A stretch of 64,000 nucleotides of DNA from UBA7985 sp002690455. Its GTDB lineage: Bacteria > Pseudomonadota > Alphaproteobacteria > UBA7985. A model generated the notes under the pieces. That model saw only the letters and a program-made list of their open reading frames with translations, had not been told where the DNA came from and made no database searches. Location: contig CBFIIW010000016.1 of assembly GCA_965662775.1 (NCBI GenBank), forward strand, positions 7,641 through 71,640, given 5' to 3'. Both the position numbers and the translations under genes were made by a program. Shown piece after piece: positions 17,490 through 25,527 of the stretch; within the stretch, counting starts at the first letter, position 1; each line of letters starts with the position of its first letter.

Positions 17490-17885
17490 TCAATTGACCG
17501 AGCCGTGCTCATAGTCGCTGTCCAGCGAGAACGCAGGGATGGCCACCATGAACTTGTCCCGCTCGGTTTCACCTTGGAAATTGTAGTGCCCGCGCATGAT
17601 GCCGCTGGGGGTAGAGAGCGGGCACCCGCTTTCATAGCTGAAGCTTTCGCCGGGTGAGATCGTGGGCTGGTCGCCGACGACGCCAGGTCCGCGCACTTCT
17701 TCGACATTGCCGCGTGCGTCGGTGATGTGCCAGTAGCGGGAGATCAGCTGCACGGCTTCCTCGCCCTGATTCTCCACGACAATGCGATAGGCCCAAAAGA
17801 AATGATGTTCTTCAGGCCGGGATTCACTATCGACGAAAAAGGGCTCGGCAAGGACCCGGATGTTGCGCGTGGTGGCTTCGTACAT
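17490..17885 (-). CDS. apaG: ApaG domain protein (Co2+/Mg2+ efflux protein ApaG)
   Basis: This is a 131-residue protein with one ApaG/DUF525 beta-sandwich domain. Recognisable segments are VLAEPFFVDSESRPEEHHFFWAYR, the ISRYWHITDARG strand, GPGVVGDQPTISPGESFSYES and GIMRGHYNFQ. The fold resembles fibronectin-III. E. coli apaG has been linked to metal efflux, but the biochemical role is unsettled. ATG at 17885 (MYEATTRNIRV) is the family start; the much longer open frame upstream is spurious. Confidence 0.93.
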   Translation of the reverse strand: MYEATTRNIRVLAEPFFVDSESRPEEHHFFWAYRIVVENQGEEAVQLISRYWHITDARGNVEEVRGPGVVGDQPTISPGESFSYESGCPLSTPSGIMRGHYNFQGETERDKFMVAIPAFSLDSDYEHGSVN

Positions 17886-18048
17886 GTTCGCCTTTTGCCT
17901 ATTTTGATCCGGTCGGTAAAGGGGCGATTTCCATTCTCGTGGGCAATCGTCGCCCACCCGCCGCGAGTAGGTCGCAAAACGAAAGACGCTCTGCCCTGGG
18001 CATGGTATTCCGGCGCCAACAAAATGAAGCCTAGGAGGAGGGGCGCGC

Positions 18049-19044
18049 ATGAAAGTAGGATTTATCGGGCTGGGCAATGTGGGTGGCAAGCTGTGTGGCA
18101 GCCTTCTGCGCAATGGATTTGACTTGACGGTGCGGGATCTCGACAAGGACGTGGCGCAGCCCTTTCTCGACAAGGGCGCTCACTGGGCCGAAAGCCCAAA
18201 GGCTATGGCTGAGGCGGTCGACATCGTCATTACTTGTCTGCCCTCACCGGCCGCCAGCGCAGAGGTGATGGAATCCGAAGACGGCGTTCTTGCCGGCCTG
18301 CAGCAGGGTAGCATCTGGGCCGAGATGAGCACCACTGACGAAAGCGAAGTACGGCGGTTGGGTGAACTGGTCAAGGCACGTGGTGCCGAGCCGATCGACT
18401 GCCCAGTCTCCGGTGGTTGTCATCGCGCAGCGACCGGTAATATTTCAATTTTTGCCGGGTGCACGCGGGAGACCTTCGAACGCGCCTTTCCGGTGATCCA
18501 GTCGCTCGGGCGTCGGATCCTGCACACCGGAGAGCTGGGCAGTGCCAGCATCCTCAAGGTGGTGACGAACTATCTGGCTACAGCCAATCTTGTGACCTTG
18601 AGCGAGGCGTTGGTGACCTGCAAACTCGCGGGCATGGACCTCAACACCTCGTATGAAGCAATTCGAATCTCCAGTGGTACATCCTTTGTCCATGAAACCG
18701 AGAGTCAGGTAATCCTGAATGGTTCGCGCGATATCAACTTCACCATGGATCTGGTGAGGAAGGATATTGGCCTCTTTCAAGCCGTCGCCGAACGTGCGGG
18801 TATCGAATTAGAAATTTCGCCTCTTCTGATCGACATTTTCAAAGATGGTGAAGCCCGCTATGGCGCGCGTGAGTGGTCACCAAATATCATCCGGAGGCTC
18901 GAAGAAGCGGCGGGCGTCGATATTCTCGCCGAGGGCTTTCCTGCTGAAATGGTAGATGATGAGCCTGAATATCCCGGCTGGGAAGTCGTGCCCAAGGGCA
19001 CAAGCCGTAAGCCCTTGGTTTCCCCACCAGACGGCGTCGAGTGA
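18049..19044 (+). CDS. NAD(P)-binding beta-hydroxyacid dehydrogenase (HIBADH family)
   Basis: This is a 331-residue protein with an N-terminal Rossmann fold (KVGFIGLGNVGGKL), the substrate motif DCPVSGGCHRAATG near residue 125, and the catalytic lysine in ASILKVVTNYL. This is the 3-hydroxyisobutyrate/tartronate-semialdehyde/6-phosphogluconate dehydrogenase-like superfamily. A strong AGGAGG-type ribosome site lies at about 18031-18040. The C-terminal roughly 45 residues (EFPEYPGWE-like, acidic then basic) extend beyond the usual 290-300 residues. The true substrate cannot be assigned. It overlaps the next gene, a GNAT acetyltransferase, as TGATG, suggesting a two-gene operon. Confidence 0.85.
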   Translation: MKVGFIGLGNVGGKLCGSLLRNGFDLTVRDLDKDVAQPFLDKGAHWAESPKAMAEAVDIVITCLPSPAASAEVMESEDGVLAGLQQGSIWAEMSTTDESEVRRLGELVKARGAEPIDCPVSGGCHRAATGNISIFAGCTRETFERAFPVIQSLGRRILHTGELGSASILKVVTNYLATANLVTLSEALVTCKLAGMDLNTSYEAIRISSGTSFVHETESQVILNGSRDINFTMDLVRKDIGLFQAVAERAGIELEISPLLIDIFKDGEARYGAREWSPNIIRRLEEAAGVDILAEGFPAEMVDDEPEYPGWEVVPKGTSRKPLVSPPDGVE

Positions 19045-19592
19045 TGGCGGATGACCCCACCCGGTCTGACACGCCTTCCGGTCCCGGAGCTGCTGGGGCA
19101 TTAGACGCCGAGGAGACGGCAAGTGGGGCGGCCATGTTTGCGCTCGAAGACCCGCGGCAGAGCGACGTTGCGGCGCTGATTGCCGCTTTGGATCGGGAAA
19201 TGCTTGAGGTCTATGACGAGGACGCCATTTACATGACGAGCCTGAATGACCTCGCCGCCGATTATGTGCATTTTCTGGTCGCGCGGTACCAGGGCCACGC
19301 GGTGGGCTGCGGGGCGCTGGTGGTCAAGGATCTCGACTGGGGGGAGCTGAAGCGCATGTACGTTCGCCCCGTGGCGCGGGGAAAGGGTTTGGGACGGGCC
19401 ATTCTCGACAACCTGCTGGTTATGGCGCGGCGGCGTGACCTTTCCCACGTGCGGCTGGAAACTGGTCTCAAGCTTGAAGCCGCCGTTGCCGTGTATCGTG
19501 AGGCTGGTTTCGTCGAATGCGACGGCTTTGGCGATTATATAAGCGATGATGCGCCAGAGAGCCTCTTTATGGAATTGTCCCTGAAAAACTGA
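19044..19592 (+). CDS. GNAT family N-acetyltransferase
   Basis: This is a 182-residue protein. The acetyl-CoA binding core is clear: ELKRMYVRPVARGKGLGRAIL (motif A, about residues 110-130), then LETGLKLEAAVAVYREAGFVECDGFG (motif B). The first 35 residues are a low-complexity extension, and a start near residue 32 (MFALEDP) would also fit the family. It is translationally coupled to the dehydrogenase upstream, so the two may act on the same metabolite, but the acceptor substrate is unknown. Confidence 0.88.
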   Translation: MADDPTRSDTPSGPGAAGALDAEETASGAAMFALEDPRQSDVAALIAALDREMLEVYDEDAIYMTSLNDLAADYVHFLVARYQGHAVGCGALVVKDLDWGELKRMYVRPVARGKGLGRAILDNLLVMARRRDLSHVRLETGLKLEAAVAVYREAGFVECDGFGDYISDDAPESLFMELSLKN

Positions 19593-19691
19593 CGTCCGTG
19601 TCACGAAAACCGGACATACTCCGGTTCTCCGGGGGGTCAGATTGTCAGATCATTAGTGAGGTCGGAGCGAAGGACGCTTTTGTCCGCAGAC

Positions 19692-20369
19692 TTAGCCGGG
19701 AAATTTGCGCTCGGATCTTTTAATCCGCGTATCGAGCATCGAAAGAACGCCTTTGGCACCATTATGGCGGAAGGCATCGCGGAAGGACGCCCGGAAATCC
19801 GAGACAAGGTTGAGGCCAAAAATCGAGACGTTTGAGACTTTCAACACGCCACCGTCATCGATGACCGTCCAATCCACGCGATAGGTCTTGCCCTGAGCGA
19901 TGACTGTGGACTCCATGATCGTAGCAGTATCGGTCCGGTTGCGACGGACACGGTCAACGACGAACGTGGTGTTGGGCTCATAGACGGAAAAGATATCGAG
20001 CAGAAATTCAGATGCAGCCTGCTCGGTTAGTGCGAAATATGCCTCTAGCTGGGTATCGTTGAATTCACGCAAAAATGCGCCACCGGCCCGCTCGGCCATA
20101 TTGCGGGTTGCAAACCGCAGTCGCGCCACATCCCGCGTCCAGGCCCGGCGTGATCCCCAGTCCCGGCTCCGACCGTTGAGGGAGCCGAACAGGTTGAAAG
20201 CGTCGTCAGCGATGCGCAGAATAATCTGAGCCGGGTCTTCATCTGATTGAGCCAGCGCGGTACCTGGAACAGAGACCTGAGCAAGTCCAGCGCTAACGCC
20301 CAATGCAAGCATGCCGCTGACACCAGCCCTGAGGGCTGAGCGGCGAGAGACGTTCGCGGACTTTTGCAT
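19692..20369 (-). CDS. MlaC/Ttg2D-like ABC transporter substrate-binding protein
   Basis: This is a 225-residue exported protein of the toluene-tolerance/MlaC family, which carries phospholipids across the periplasm. An N-terminal signal with SRR near its start ends at about residue 40 (ALAQS), a Tat-like pattern. The mature part shows ARLRFATRNMAERAGGAFLRE, then YRVDWTVIDDGGVLKVSNVSIFG and SFRDAFRHNGAKGVLSMLDTRIK, all family-typical. Other mla genes are not adjacent. The gene lies downstream of thiE on the same strand but 150 bp away, so it is probably separately expressed. Confidence 0.85.
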   Translation of the reverse strand: MQKSANVSRRSALRAGVSGMLALGVSAGLAQVSVPGTALAQSDEDPAQIILRIADDAFNLFGSLNGRSRDWGSRRAWTRDVARLRFATRNMAERAGGAFLREFNDTQLEAYFALTEQAASEFLLDIFSVYEPNTTFVVDRVRRNRTDTATIMESTVIAQGKTYRVDWTVIDDGGVLKVSNVSIFGLNLVSDFRASFRDAFRHNGAKGVLSMLDTRIKRSERKFPG

Positions 20370-20520
20370 AATGAATTCCCGAATGATCGATTGCTGGTTG
20401 AGTCAGGTTGCAGACGAAAACTGGTTATCCTCCGGCCTCACAATTCAATTAGCCTGCATCGCCTGTTTGGCAATTTCGAGATTAGCCTAAACTAGTGCAA
20501 AAGCGAAGTCCTGGTGCACT

Positions 20521-21210
20521 TCAATTTGTATCATTGCTTTGCCAAAGGTGCAGAAGCGCTGCAGCTTCTGCGGCGGGGTCTGGGGTACGGGTCAAGGCGC
20601 TGATGACGGCGATACCTGCTACCCCGGTGGCCGCCAAGTCGGGGAGGCGCGTGCGGTCAATCCCCCCGATGGCGACTGCGGGGAGGTCTAGCCCACGAAT
20701 CAGCTCTGCGATCCCCTCCGGGCCGAGAGCCTCGCCAGCATCGGTCTTGGTTGCCGTCGCATAAGCAGGACCCACGCCGATATAGTCCACGACGCCGGGT
20801 GTTTTGCTCTGAAGTGCGAGCAGGCGCGAACGTTCCTCTGCGTTTCCAATTGACCAACCAATGATGGCGTCGTTTCCAAGTCGTGAACGCGCGGCTTGAG
20901 GCTCTAGGTCATCCTGCCCAAGATGAACGCCATCGGCATGCAGCGCAGCAGCAAGGTCCACGTCATCGTTGATCAGCAGGGGCACCCCGACGGCGCGGGC
21001 CGCCGTCTGCACCGGTGCGCAGGCTTCTAGACGTGTTGAAAGTGGTGCCCGGGCGTTCGGCGATTTATCACGCCATTGCAAACAGGTTGCACCGCCGCGG
21101 AGAACCGCCTCTGCCAGCGCAAGGGCTGAGGTTTCCGGCGGCACGTCCTGCGGGCCGAAAATGGCGTAGAGGCTAAGGGCTGCTGCATCCAGTCTAGGCT
21201 GCCGCGGCAT
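20521..21210 (-). CDS. thiE: Thiamine-phosphate synthase
   Basis: The 229-residue enzyme joins HMP-pyrophosphate to thiazole phosphate. Visible motifs are CLQWRDKSP (pyrophosphate-binding lysine), VPLLINDDVDLAAALHADGVHLGQDDL, DYIGVGPAYATATK and AIGGI. ATG at 21210 overlaps the thiM stop by 17 bases. A longer open frame runs 20 codons further upstream inside thiM but lacks family similarity. The gene is third in a TPP-riboswitch-led operon. Confidence 0.94.
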   Translation of the reverse strand: MPRQPRLDAAALSLYAIFGPQDVPPETSALALAEAVLRGGATCLQWRDKSPNARAPLSTRLEACAPVQTAARAVGVPLLINDDVDLAAALHADGVHLGQDDLEPQAARSRLGNDAIIGWSIGNAEERSRLLALQSKTPGVVDYIGVGPAYATATKTDAGEALGPEGIAELIRGLDLPAVAIGGIDRTRLPDLAATGVAGIAVISALTRTPDPAAEAAALLHLWQSNDTN

Positions 21211-21943
21211 GGAGGGCGTCCAGAAAGGCCGCGCGAAAGTTGCCCGGGCCTTTGGTGATTTTGGCAGCATGGTCGCCAGCGCCGCTCATCAGGTGCAAGG
21301 CGGCGACAGCAGCGTCGAAAGGATCTTCGGCAACAGCGAGGAAAGCGGCGCACATCGCACTGGAAACGCAACCCATGCCAGTGACGCGGGCCATGATCGA
21401 ATCCCCGCCTGTGAGTCGCACCACGCGGCTGCCGGACACGACGTAGTCAATTTCGCCGGTCAGGGCGACCACGCCGCCGTACTTTTCCGCAAGCATTTTA
21501 GCAACGCCGGCGGCTTCTTTGGTGGAGGCAAGGCTGTCGACACCTTTGACCAAGCCCGCCTGTCCGGCCAAGGCCAGCACTTCACCAGCATTGGCGCGAA
21601 TGATAACCGGGCCGGGTGTGAGAGACAGCAGGTCAGCGGCGATCCGGTCACGGAACGTGGAGGCACCGACCCCAACCGGATCGAGCACCCAGCCAGATCC
21701 CCGTGCGGCTTTGACGGCAGCGGTGTAGGGCTCCGCGGACTGCGGTACGCCAATGTTAATCAGCAGGCTCGCCGCGCGCGAGCTGATCTCAGTGATTTCT
21801 GCTGTGCCGGTAGCCATAATCGGACGGGCCGATACCGCATTGAGCGCGTCAGCAACAAACAACTGAGTCACTGGATTCGACACTGCGTGGACCAGCGGGC
21901 GTTCGGCACGAAGGCGGGGAAGCAGGGTGGTGATGGCGGACAT
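21194..21943 (-). CDS. thiM: Hydroxyethylthiazole kinase
   Basis: This 249-residue ribokinase-like enzyme phosphorylates the thiazole alcohol, a salvage reaction. Family features are LVHAVSNPVTQLFVADALNAV near residue 18, the ALLINIG-type strand, WVLDPVGVGAS, IRANAGEVLAL and the C-terminal VTGMGCVSSAM loop carrying the phosphate-binding Gly-Cys. Its partner thiE overlaps it at the 3' end. With the TRAP binding protein upstream, the operon looks built for thiamine-precursor salvage. Confidence 0.95.
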   Translation of the reverse strand: MSAITTLLPRLRAERPLVHAVSNPVTQLFVADALNAVSARPIMATGTAEITEISSRAASLLINIGVPQSAEPYTAAVKAARGSGWVLDPVGVGASTFRDRIAADLLSLTPGPVIIRANAGEVLALAGQAGLVKGVDSLASTKEAAGVAKMLAEKYGGVVALTGEIDYVVSGSRVVRLTGGDSIMARVTGMGCVSSAMCAAFLAVAEDPFDAAVAALHLMSGAGDHAAKITKGPGNFRAAFLDALHAAAA

Positions 21944-22009
21944 CAGTATTTCATCCCGTGTGTTTTCCGGTGTTTCGTCCCGTGTTTCGTCCCGGGTTCT
22001 GTCGGTAGT

Positions 22010-23107
22010 CTAGCCCTCACTGAGCCGCTCCCAACCCGAAAGAGCGTCGAGCGCGCTGCGGTAGGAAGCATCAACCCGACGGGTCATGGCATTGCGGTCG
22101 GCGTAATCTGCCAGCACCTCGACAGCGGCTTCTTTGGCCGCTTCCAGGATGTCGTCAGGCAGCGCATGGATGGTCGTACCGCCTTCACGCAGGGCGGTCA
22201 GGGCCTGGGCATTGAACCAAGTGGCCTCCGCTAGCCCGGCGTCATTTTCCGCGTCGCATGCGGTTTGGATCGCTGCGCGCAAATCGTTGCTCAAGCCCGC
22301 CCACAGGCGGGCATTGATCAGTGCTTCGGCCGTCCCATTGGGCTTGTTGAAGCCGGGGAAATAGTAGTGGTCCGCAACCTGGTCAAAACCAAGGCTTCGA
22401 TCCGAGAAGGGCCCCAGGAATTCCACTGCATCGATCACGCCAGACTGCAGCGCGCTGAAGATTTCGGTCGGAGGCAGCGTAACGGTGGTAGCGCCGAGGC
22501 GCCGGTATATCTCGCCCCCCAAACCGGCGGTGCGGATTTTGACCCCACTTAGTGAAGACAGCGACTGCAGGGGTGTTTTGAACCAGCCGGCCATATTGGC
22601 CCCTGAGTTTCCCGCCATCAGTGGTTTTACCTCAAGTGGCGCATAGGCTTCGTCCCACAGTGCCTGTCCGCCGCCGAAGCGCACCCAAGCGCTATGGGTC
22701 AGCGGTGACAAGCCAAAGGGCATGGTGGTGAAGTAGCTCGCGGCTGCGACTCGCCCGGCCCAGAAGAACGAGGCTGTGTGCGCCATCTCAGCTGCTCCGT
22801 CGATTACGGCATCGAGCACGCCGAAAGGGGAGGTTAACTCACCGGCCCCCATAACACGGATTTCGACTTTGCCCTCGGTTGCTGCCGTGATGCGGGCGGC
22901 AAGGCGATCAGCTGTGGTTCCGGGCCCGGCACTGCCTCTGGCCCAGGAGGTGACCATCTGCCAGCGCTGCCGGCCCTGCGCGATGGCCGGAGAGGCGAGC
23001 CCGACGCCGGTTGCAGCAATCACAGCACTCACGCCGACCCGAGCGCTTGCAATGGCACCGCCGCTGATCATGGCCTGTTTTATAAAATGACGACGGCTGT
23101 TTTTCAT
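22010..23107 (-). CDS. TRAP transporter solute-binding protein (DctP family)
   Basis: This is a 365-residue periplasmic binding protein. The N-terminus has a twin-arginine motif (SRRHFIKQA) and a long signal ending near residue 43 (SPAIAQG). The mature part shows the DctP/TakP-type pattern: WQMVTSWARGSAGPG, the helix DRLAARITAATEGKVEIRVM, SLSGVKIRTAGLGGEIYRRLG and SGVIDAVEFLGPFSDRSLGF. The conserved arginine in KIRTAG is the usual carboxylate-binding residue of TRAP receptors. No DctQ or DctM membrane subunit lies nearby. ATG at 23107 is chosen because the upstream open frame runs through the riboswitch. Being under TPP control, its ligand may be a thiamine precursor, which is inference. Confidence 0.88.
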   Translation of the reverse strand: MKNSRRHFIKQAMISGGAIASARVGVSAVIAATGVGLASPAIAQGRQRWQMVTSWARGSAGPGTTADRLAARITAATEGKVEIRVMGAGELTSPFGVLDAVIDGAAEMAHTASFFWAGRVAAASYFTTMPFGLSPLTHSAWVRFGGGQALWDEAYAPLEVKPLMAGNSGANMAGWFKTPLQSLSSLSGVKIRTAGLGGEIYRRLGATTVTLPPTEIFSALQSGVIDAVEFLGPFSDRSLGFDQVADHYYFPGFNKPNGTAEALINARLWAGLSNDLRAAIQTACDAENDAGLAEATWFNAQALTALREGGTTIHALPDDILEAAKEAAVEVLADYADRNAMTRRVDASYRSALDALSGWERLSEG

Positions 23108-23115
23108 GATGGTTC

Positions 23116-23204
23116 GGTCTCCCTCCGCTGGCATGATCCAGATCCGGTTCAATGGGTATGATCTCAGCCGCCCCTGTTTGAGCCTTAGGGCGGCACCCCA
23201 GACC
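23116..23204 (-). promoter_or_regulatory. TPP (THI-box) riboswitch
   Basis: On the minus strand the conserved aptamer blocks appear in order: GGGGTGCC, a GCCGCCC...GGGGCGGC P3 stem, CTGAGA, ATACCC, GAACCGGATCTGGATCATGCC and GCGGAGGGAG. The outer arms GGTCT (23116-23120 region on plus as its complement) and AGACC close helix P1. It ends 8 bases before the ATG of the TRAP binding-protein gene, and the AGGGAG at its 3' end is the best ribosome-binding candidate. Ligand binding would therefore most simply block translation. No terminator is visible. Confidence 0.93.
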
Positions 23205-23383
23205 CGCTTGAAATGGCAGTCTAACGCGGGGAAGTCAAACGGCCTGAGCCATGGGCCTGAGACGAAATCCCAGGGGGGCTGTGACGCGCAGGGCTGCGCG
23301 ACTGCATCCATCGCTTGCCGGGCGCGCCGGTGGCGCTAAACTGCGTTGGAATTTTTCGAGCCTATTTCAAAGGAACCTCCGTT

Positions 23384-24586
23384 ATGGCCCTCATCGCTGA
23401 CCGCCTAAGCCGCATCAAACCCTCTGCCACCATGGCCGTAACCCAGAAAGCACAGGAAATGCGTGCGGCCGGGCATAATGTGATCGGCTTGGGTGCGGGT
23501 GAGCCAGACTTTGATACCCCGGAGCATATCAAGGACGCGGCGAAGGCAGCATTGGACGCGGGCAAGACCAAATATGCGCCAGTCGGTGGTCTGCCCGGTT
23601 TGCGCGAGGCCATTGCGCGCAAGTTTCGGCGCGAGAACGGGCTCGATTATGACGCGGGCACTATCACCATTGCGAACGGTGGAAAGCAGATCATTTTCGA
23701 CGCGTTGTTGGCAACTCTGAACGCGGGTGACGAGGTACTGATCCCCGCTCCCTACTGGGTCTCATATCCGGATATGACGTTGCTGGCTGGCGGCGAGCCT
23801 CGGTTTGTCAAAGGTGGTGAAGAGACAGGCTTCAAGATCACGCCCGATGCTTTGGAGGCTGCGATCACGCCGCAGACAAAGTGGTTGATCCTGAATTCAC
23901 CGAACAATCCAACTGGCTCCGCTTACCACCGGGATGAACTTGCAGCGCTGGGTGCTGTTCTCGAGCGTCATCCACACGTCTGGGTGATGACTGACGATAT
24001 GTATGAGCACCTTGTCTACGACGACTTCGAATTTTCGACCATTGCGCAAGTGACGCCGTCGCTGCTCGAACGGACGCTGACCATGAACGGTGTATCGAAG
24101 GCCTATGCGATGACCGGCTGGCGGGTCGGTTATGCCGCGGGTCCAGCTGATCTGATAAAGGCGATGAACAAGGTGCGTTCTCAGTCGACCTCTGGCGCAG
24201 GAACGATCTCGCAGGAGGCTTCGATCGAAGCGCTAGATGGTCCGCAAGAGTTTCTCAGAGAGCGTGCCGCTGTCTTCCGCCAGCGCCGGGATCTGGTGGT
24301 TGATCGGCTGAATATGTGCGAGGGGCTGAGCTGCCGACGACCTGAAGGCGCGTTCTATGTGTTTGCGTCTTGTGCGGGAACCATCGGGAAGACGATGCCT
24401 TCCGGGGGCAAGATTGAGACAGATCTGGATTTTGCGGCCTTCCTGCTGGATGAAGCGCAAGTTGCTGTGGTGCCGGGCAGTGCCTTTGGCCTGTCACCAT
24501 ATTTCCGCGTGTCCTATGCGACGTCGACCGAGGCGCTGGAAGAAGCGTGCGACCGGATTGAAGCGGCTTGCGCTAAACTGATCTAG
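23384..24586 (+). CDS. aatA: Aspartate aminotransferase-type PLP enzyme (class I)
   Basis: This is a 400-residue fold-type-I aminotransferase. The opening LSRIKPSATMAVTQKAQEM and LGAGEPDFDTP are those of the aspartate/prephenate aminotransferase subgroup Ib. The NSPNNPTG motif (171-178) and the PLP lysine K239 in NGVSKAYAMTGWRVGY are intact, and the substrate-binding arginine is in SPYFRVSYA near the C-terminus. ATG at 23384 has AAGGA upstream. It probably makes aspartate and perhaps arogenate or aromatic amino acids. The gene is flanked downstream by a hairpin-repeat cluster. Confidence 0.93.
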   Translation: MALIADRLSRIKPSATMAVTQKAQEMRAAGHNVIGLGAGEPDFDTPEHIKDAAKAALDAGKTKYAPVGGLPGLREAIARKFRRENGLDYDAGTITIANGGKQIIFDALLATLNAGDEVLIPAPYWVSYPDMTLLAGGEPRFVKGGEETGFKITPDALEAAITPQTKWLILNSPNNPTGSAYHRDELAALGAVLERHPHVWVMTDDMYEHLVYDDFEFSTIAQVTPSLLERTLTMNGVSKAYAMTGWRVGYAAGPADLIKAMNKVRSQSTSGAGTISQEASIEALDGPQEFLRERAAVFRQRRDLVVDRLNMCEGLSCRRPEGAFYVFASCAGTIGKTMPSGGKIETDLDFAAFLLDEAQVAVVPGSAFGLSPYFRVSYATSTEALEEACDRIEAACAKLI

Positions 24587-24599
24587 TCTGTTCTCAGTT

Positions 24600-24652
24600 G
24601 CGCGGCGCTTGGCCCCGTCGCGCGAAGCGCGATCGGGGACAAGACGACGCAA
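24600..24652 (+). repeat. Interspersed hairpin repeat, family A
   Basis: This 53-bp unit has the core CGCGCGAAGCGCG flanked by CCCCG and CGGGG arms. It matches copies at 39113-39165 and 63448-63500 and a diverged inverted copy at 29597-29647. It lies 14 bp after the aminotransferase stop. Confidence 0.8.
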
Positions 24653-24750
24653 CCTAGGTCGATTGACGGTTTGCACACGGCTCGCGCTGTAGCGTTTCCA
24701 GGCTCAGAAATACCGGAGTGGGAGCAGGGTACTTCGCGCAAAACATAGTG

Positions 24751-24800
24751 GTTGCGTGCTCAATTTGACGCCGCTTCGCGGCTTACAAATCCCGGCGCAC
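24751..24800 (+). repeat. Interspersed hairpin repeat, family B
   Basis: The unit reads ATTTGACGCCGCTTCGCGGC then TTACAAAT, so an inner GCCGC/GCGGC stem sits inside an outer ATTTG/CAAAT stem. Near-identical copies occur at 29851-29900 (inverted), 39009-39060 and 63618-63667. Confidence 0.8.
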
Positions 24801-24812
24801 TATTCCGTCGTG

Positions 24813-24836
24813 CCTGACACCCTGACACCCTGACAC
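24813..24836 (+). repeat. Three tandem copies of CCTGACAC
   Basis: An 8-bp unit is repeated exactly three times just after a family B hairpin in the gap before the MarR gene. No function is apparent; it may vary in copy number between strains. Confidence 0.8.
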
Positions 24837-24882
24837 CCCGGTGCCTGAGCGCGGATGCATCAAAATGGCCAACATAAAATCG

Positions 24883-25404
24883 CTAACGCACTCTCTTGCG
24901 CCGGTTGAAGCGCGCGCTGTCTTCTTCGTTCATAATCGCCAGCATTACCTTGCGAAAGCCCTCCAGTCGTTCTTGACCCGCTTCCTTAAAGGCCGATCGC
25001 AAAAGATGCCTCTGCGCGTCAATCAGTTCCTGCAGAAGCGCATCGCCTTCAGCCGACAGCCGCAACAGTCGCTGCCTGCGATCCTCGGATCCGACTTCTT
25101 GCACCACCAGGCCAAGGTCGATGAGTCGCCGCAGGACCCGCGCCAGGCTCTGTTTCGTGATATTCAACGTGTCCAGCAGATGTCCGACTGTGACGTCACG
25201 GCCGGTCCCGACGAAGTACAGCGCGCGGTGGTGAGCACGACCCAAATTGTGTTGTTCTAGAATCCGGTCGGCCACGGCAGTAAAGTCGCGGTATGCGAAG
25301 AACATCAGCTCGATGGCTTCATTAGCCGCCGCGTCCAGCCCCGCTTCATGCTGGGCGGCACCGAATACGATCGCAGCATCTTTGTCGGGTGCGTTATCAG
25401 ACAA
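24883..25404 (-). CDS. MarR family transcriptional regulator
   Basis: This is a 173-residue winged-helix regulator. The DNA-binding core runs through VTVGHLLDTLNITKQSLARVLRRLIDLGLV, then the wing SEDRRQRLLRLSAEG, both typical of MarR. A 20-residue charged N-terminal extension precedes the dimerisation helix. It is divergent from ilvE, and a palindrome in the shared 123-bp gap overlaps the ilvE -35 box, so it probably represses ilvE and itself. The effector is unknown. Confidence 0.9.
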   Translation of the reverse strand: MSDNAPDKDAAIVFGAAQHEAGLDAAANEAIELMFFAYRDFTAVADRILEQHNLGRAHHRALYFVGTGRDVTVGHLLDTLNITKQSLARVLRRLIDLGLVVQEVGSEDRRQRLLRLSAEGDALLQELIDAQRHLLRSAFKEAGQERLEGFRKVMLAIMNEEDSARFNRRKRVR

Positions 25405-25437
25405 GCTCAGGTCCAGTACTCGTGAAGCTGACTAAAA

Positions 25438-25458
25438 TATGTCAGGACTGTTGACATA
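25438..25458. promoter_or_regulatory. Palindromic operator between marR and ilvE
   Basis: Perfect 7-base arms TATGTCA (25438-25444) and TGACATA (25452-25458) are separated by 7 bases. The size and position suit a MarR dimer. The right arm overlaps the TTGACA of the ilvE promoter. Confidence 0.6.
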
Positions 25459-25479
25459 AATCCAGCCCCCCGTTATCCG
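25451..25479 (+). promoter_or_regulatory. Predicted sigma-70 promoter of ilvE
   Basis: TTGACA at 25451-25456, a 17-base spacer and TATCCG at 25474-25479 give a good -35 and a weak -10. The ilvE ATG is about 48 bases downstream. Confidence 0.55.
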
Positions 25480-25527
25480 CGAAAGAAGTGCCGCTCTTGG
25501 CACCTCGGCCTTTGTGGAGTCCTCGTT

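Noticed and set aside
17886..18173. A long N-terminal extension of apaG
   Set aside because: It overlaps the divergent dehydrogenase gene and its ribosome site; ApaG similarity begins at residue 1 of the shorter form.
21209..22234. A 341-codon plus-strand frame across thiM
   Set aside because: It is antisense to a well-supported thiM and the start of the TRAP gene, with no recognisable domain.
23108..23311. An extended TRAP gene start 68 codons upstream
   Set aside because: That extension passes through the TPP riboswitch, which is non-coding and conserved as RNA structure; the signal peptide begins at 23107.
24841..25260. A 139-codon plus-strand frame opposite the MarR gene
   Set aside because: It is antisense to a recognisable winged-helix protein and has no ribosome site.
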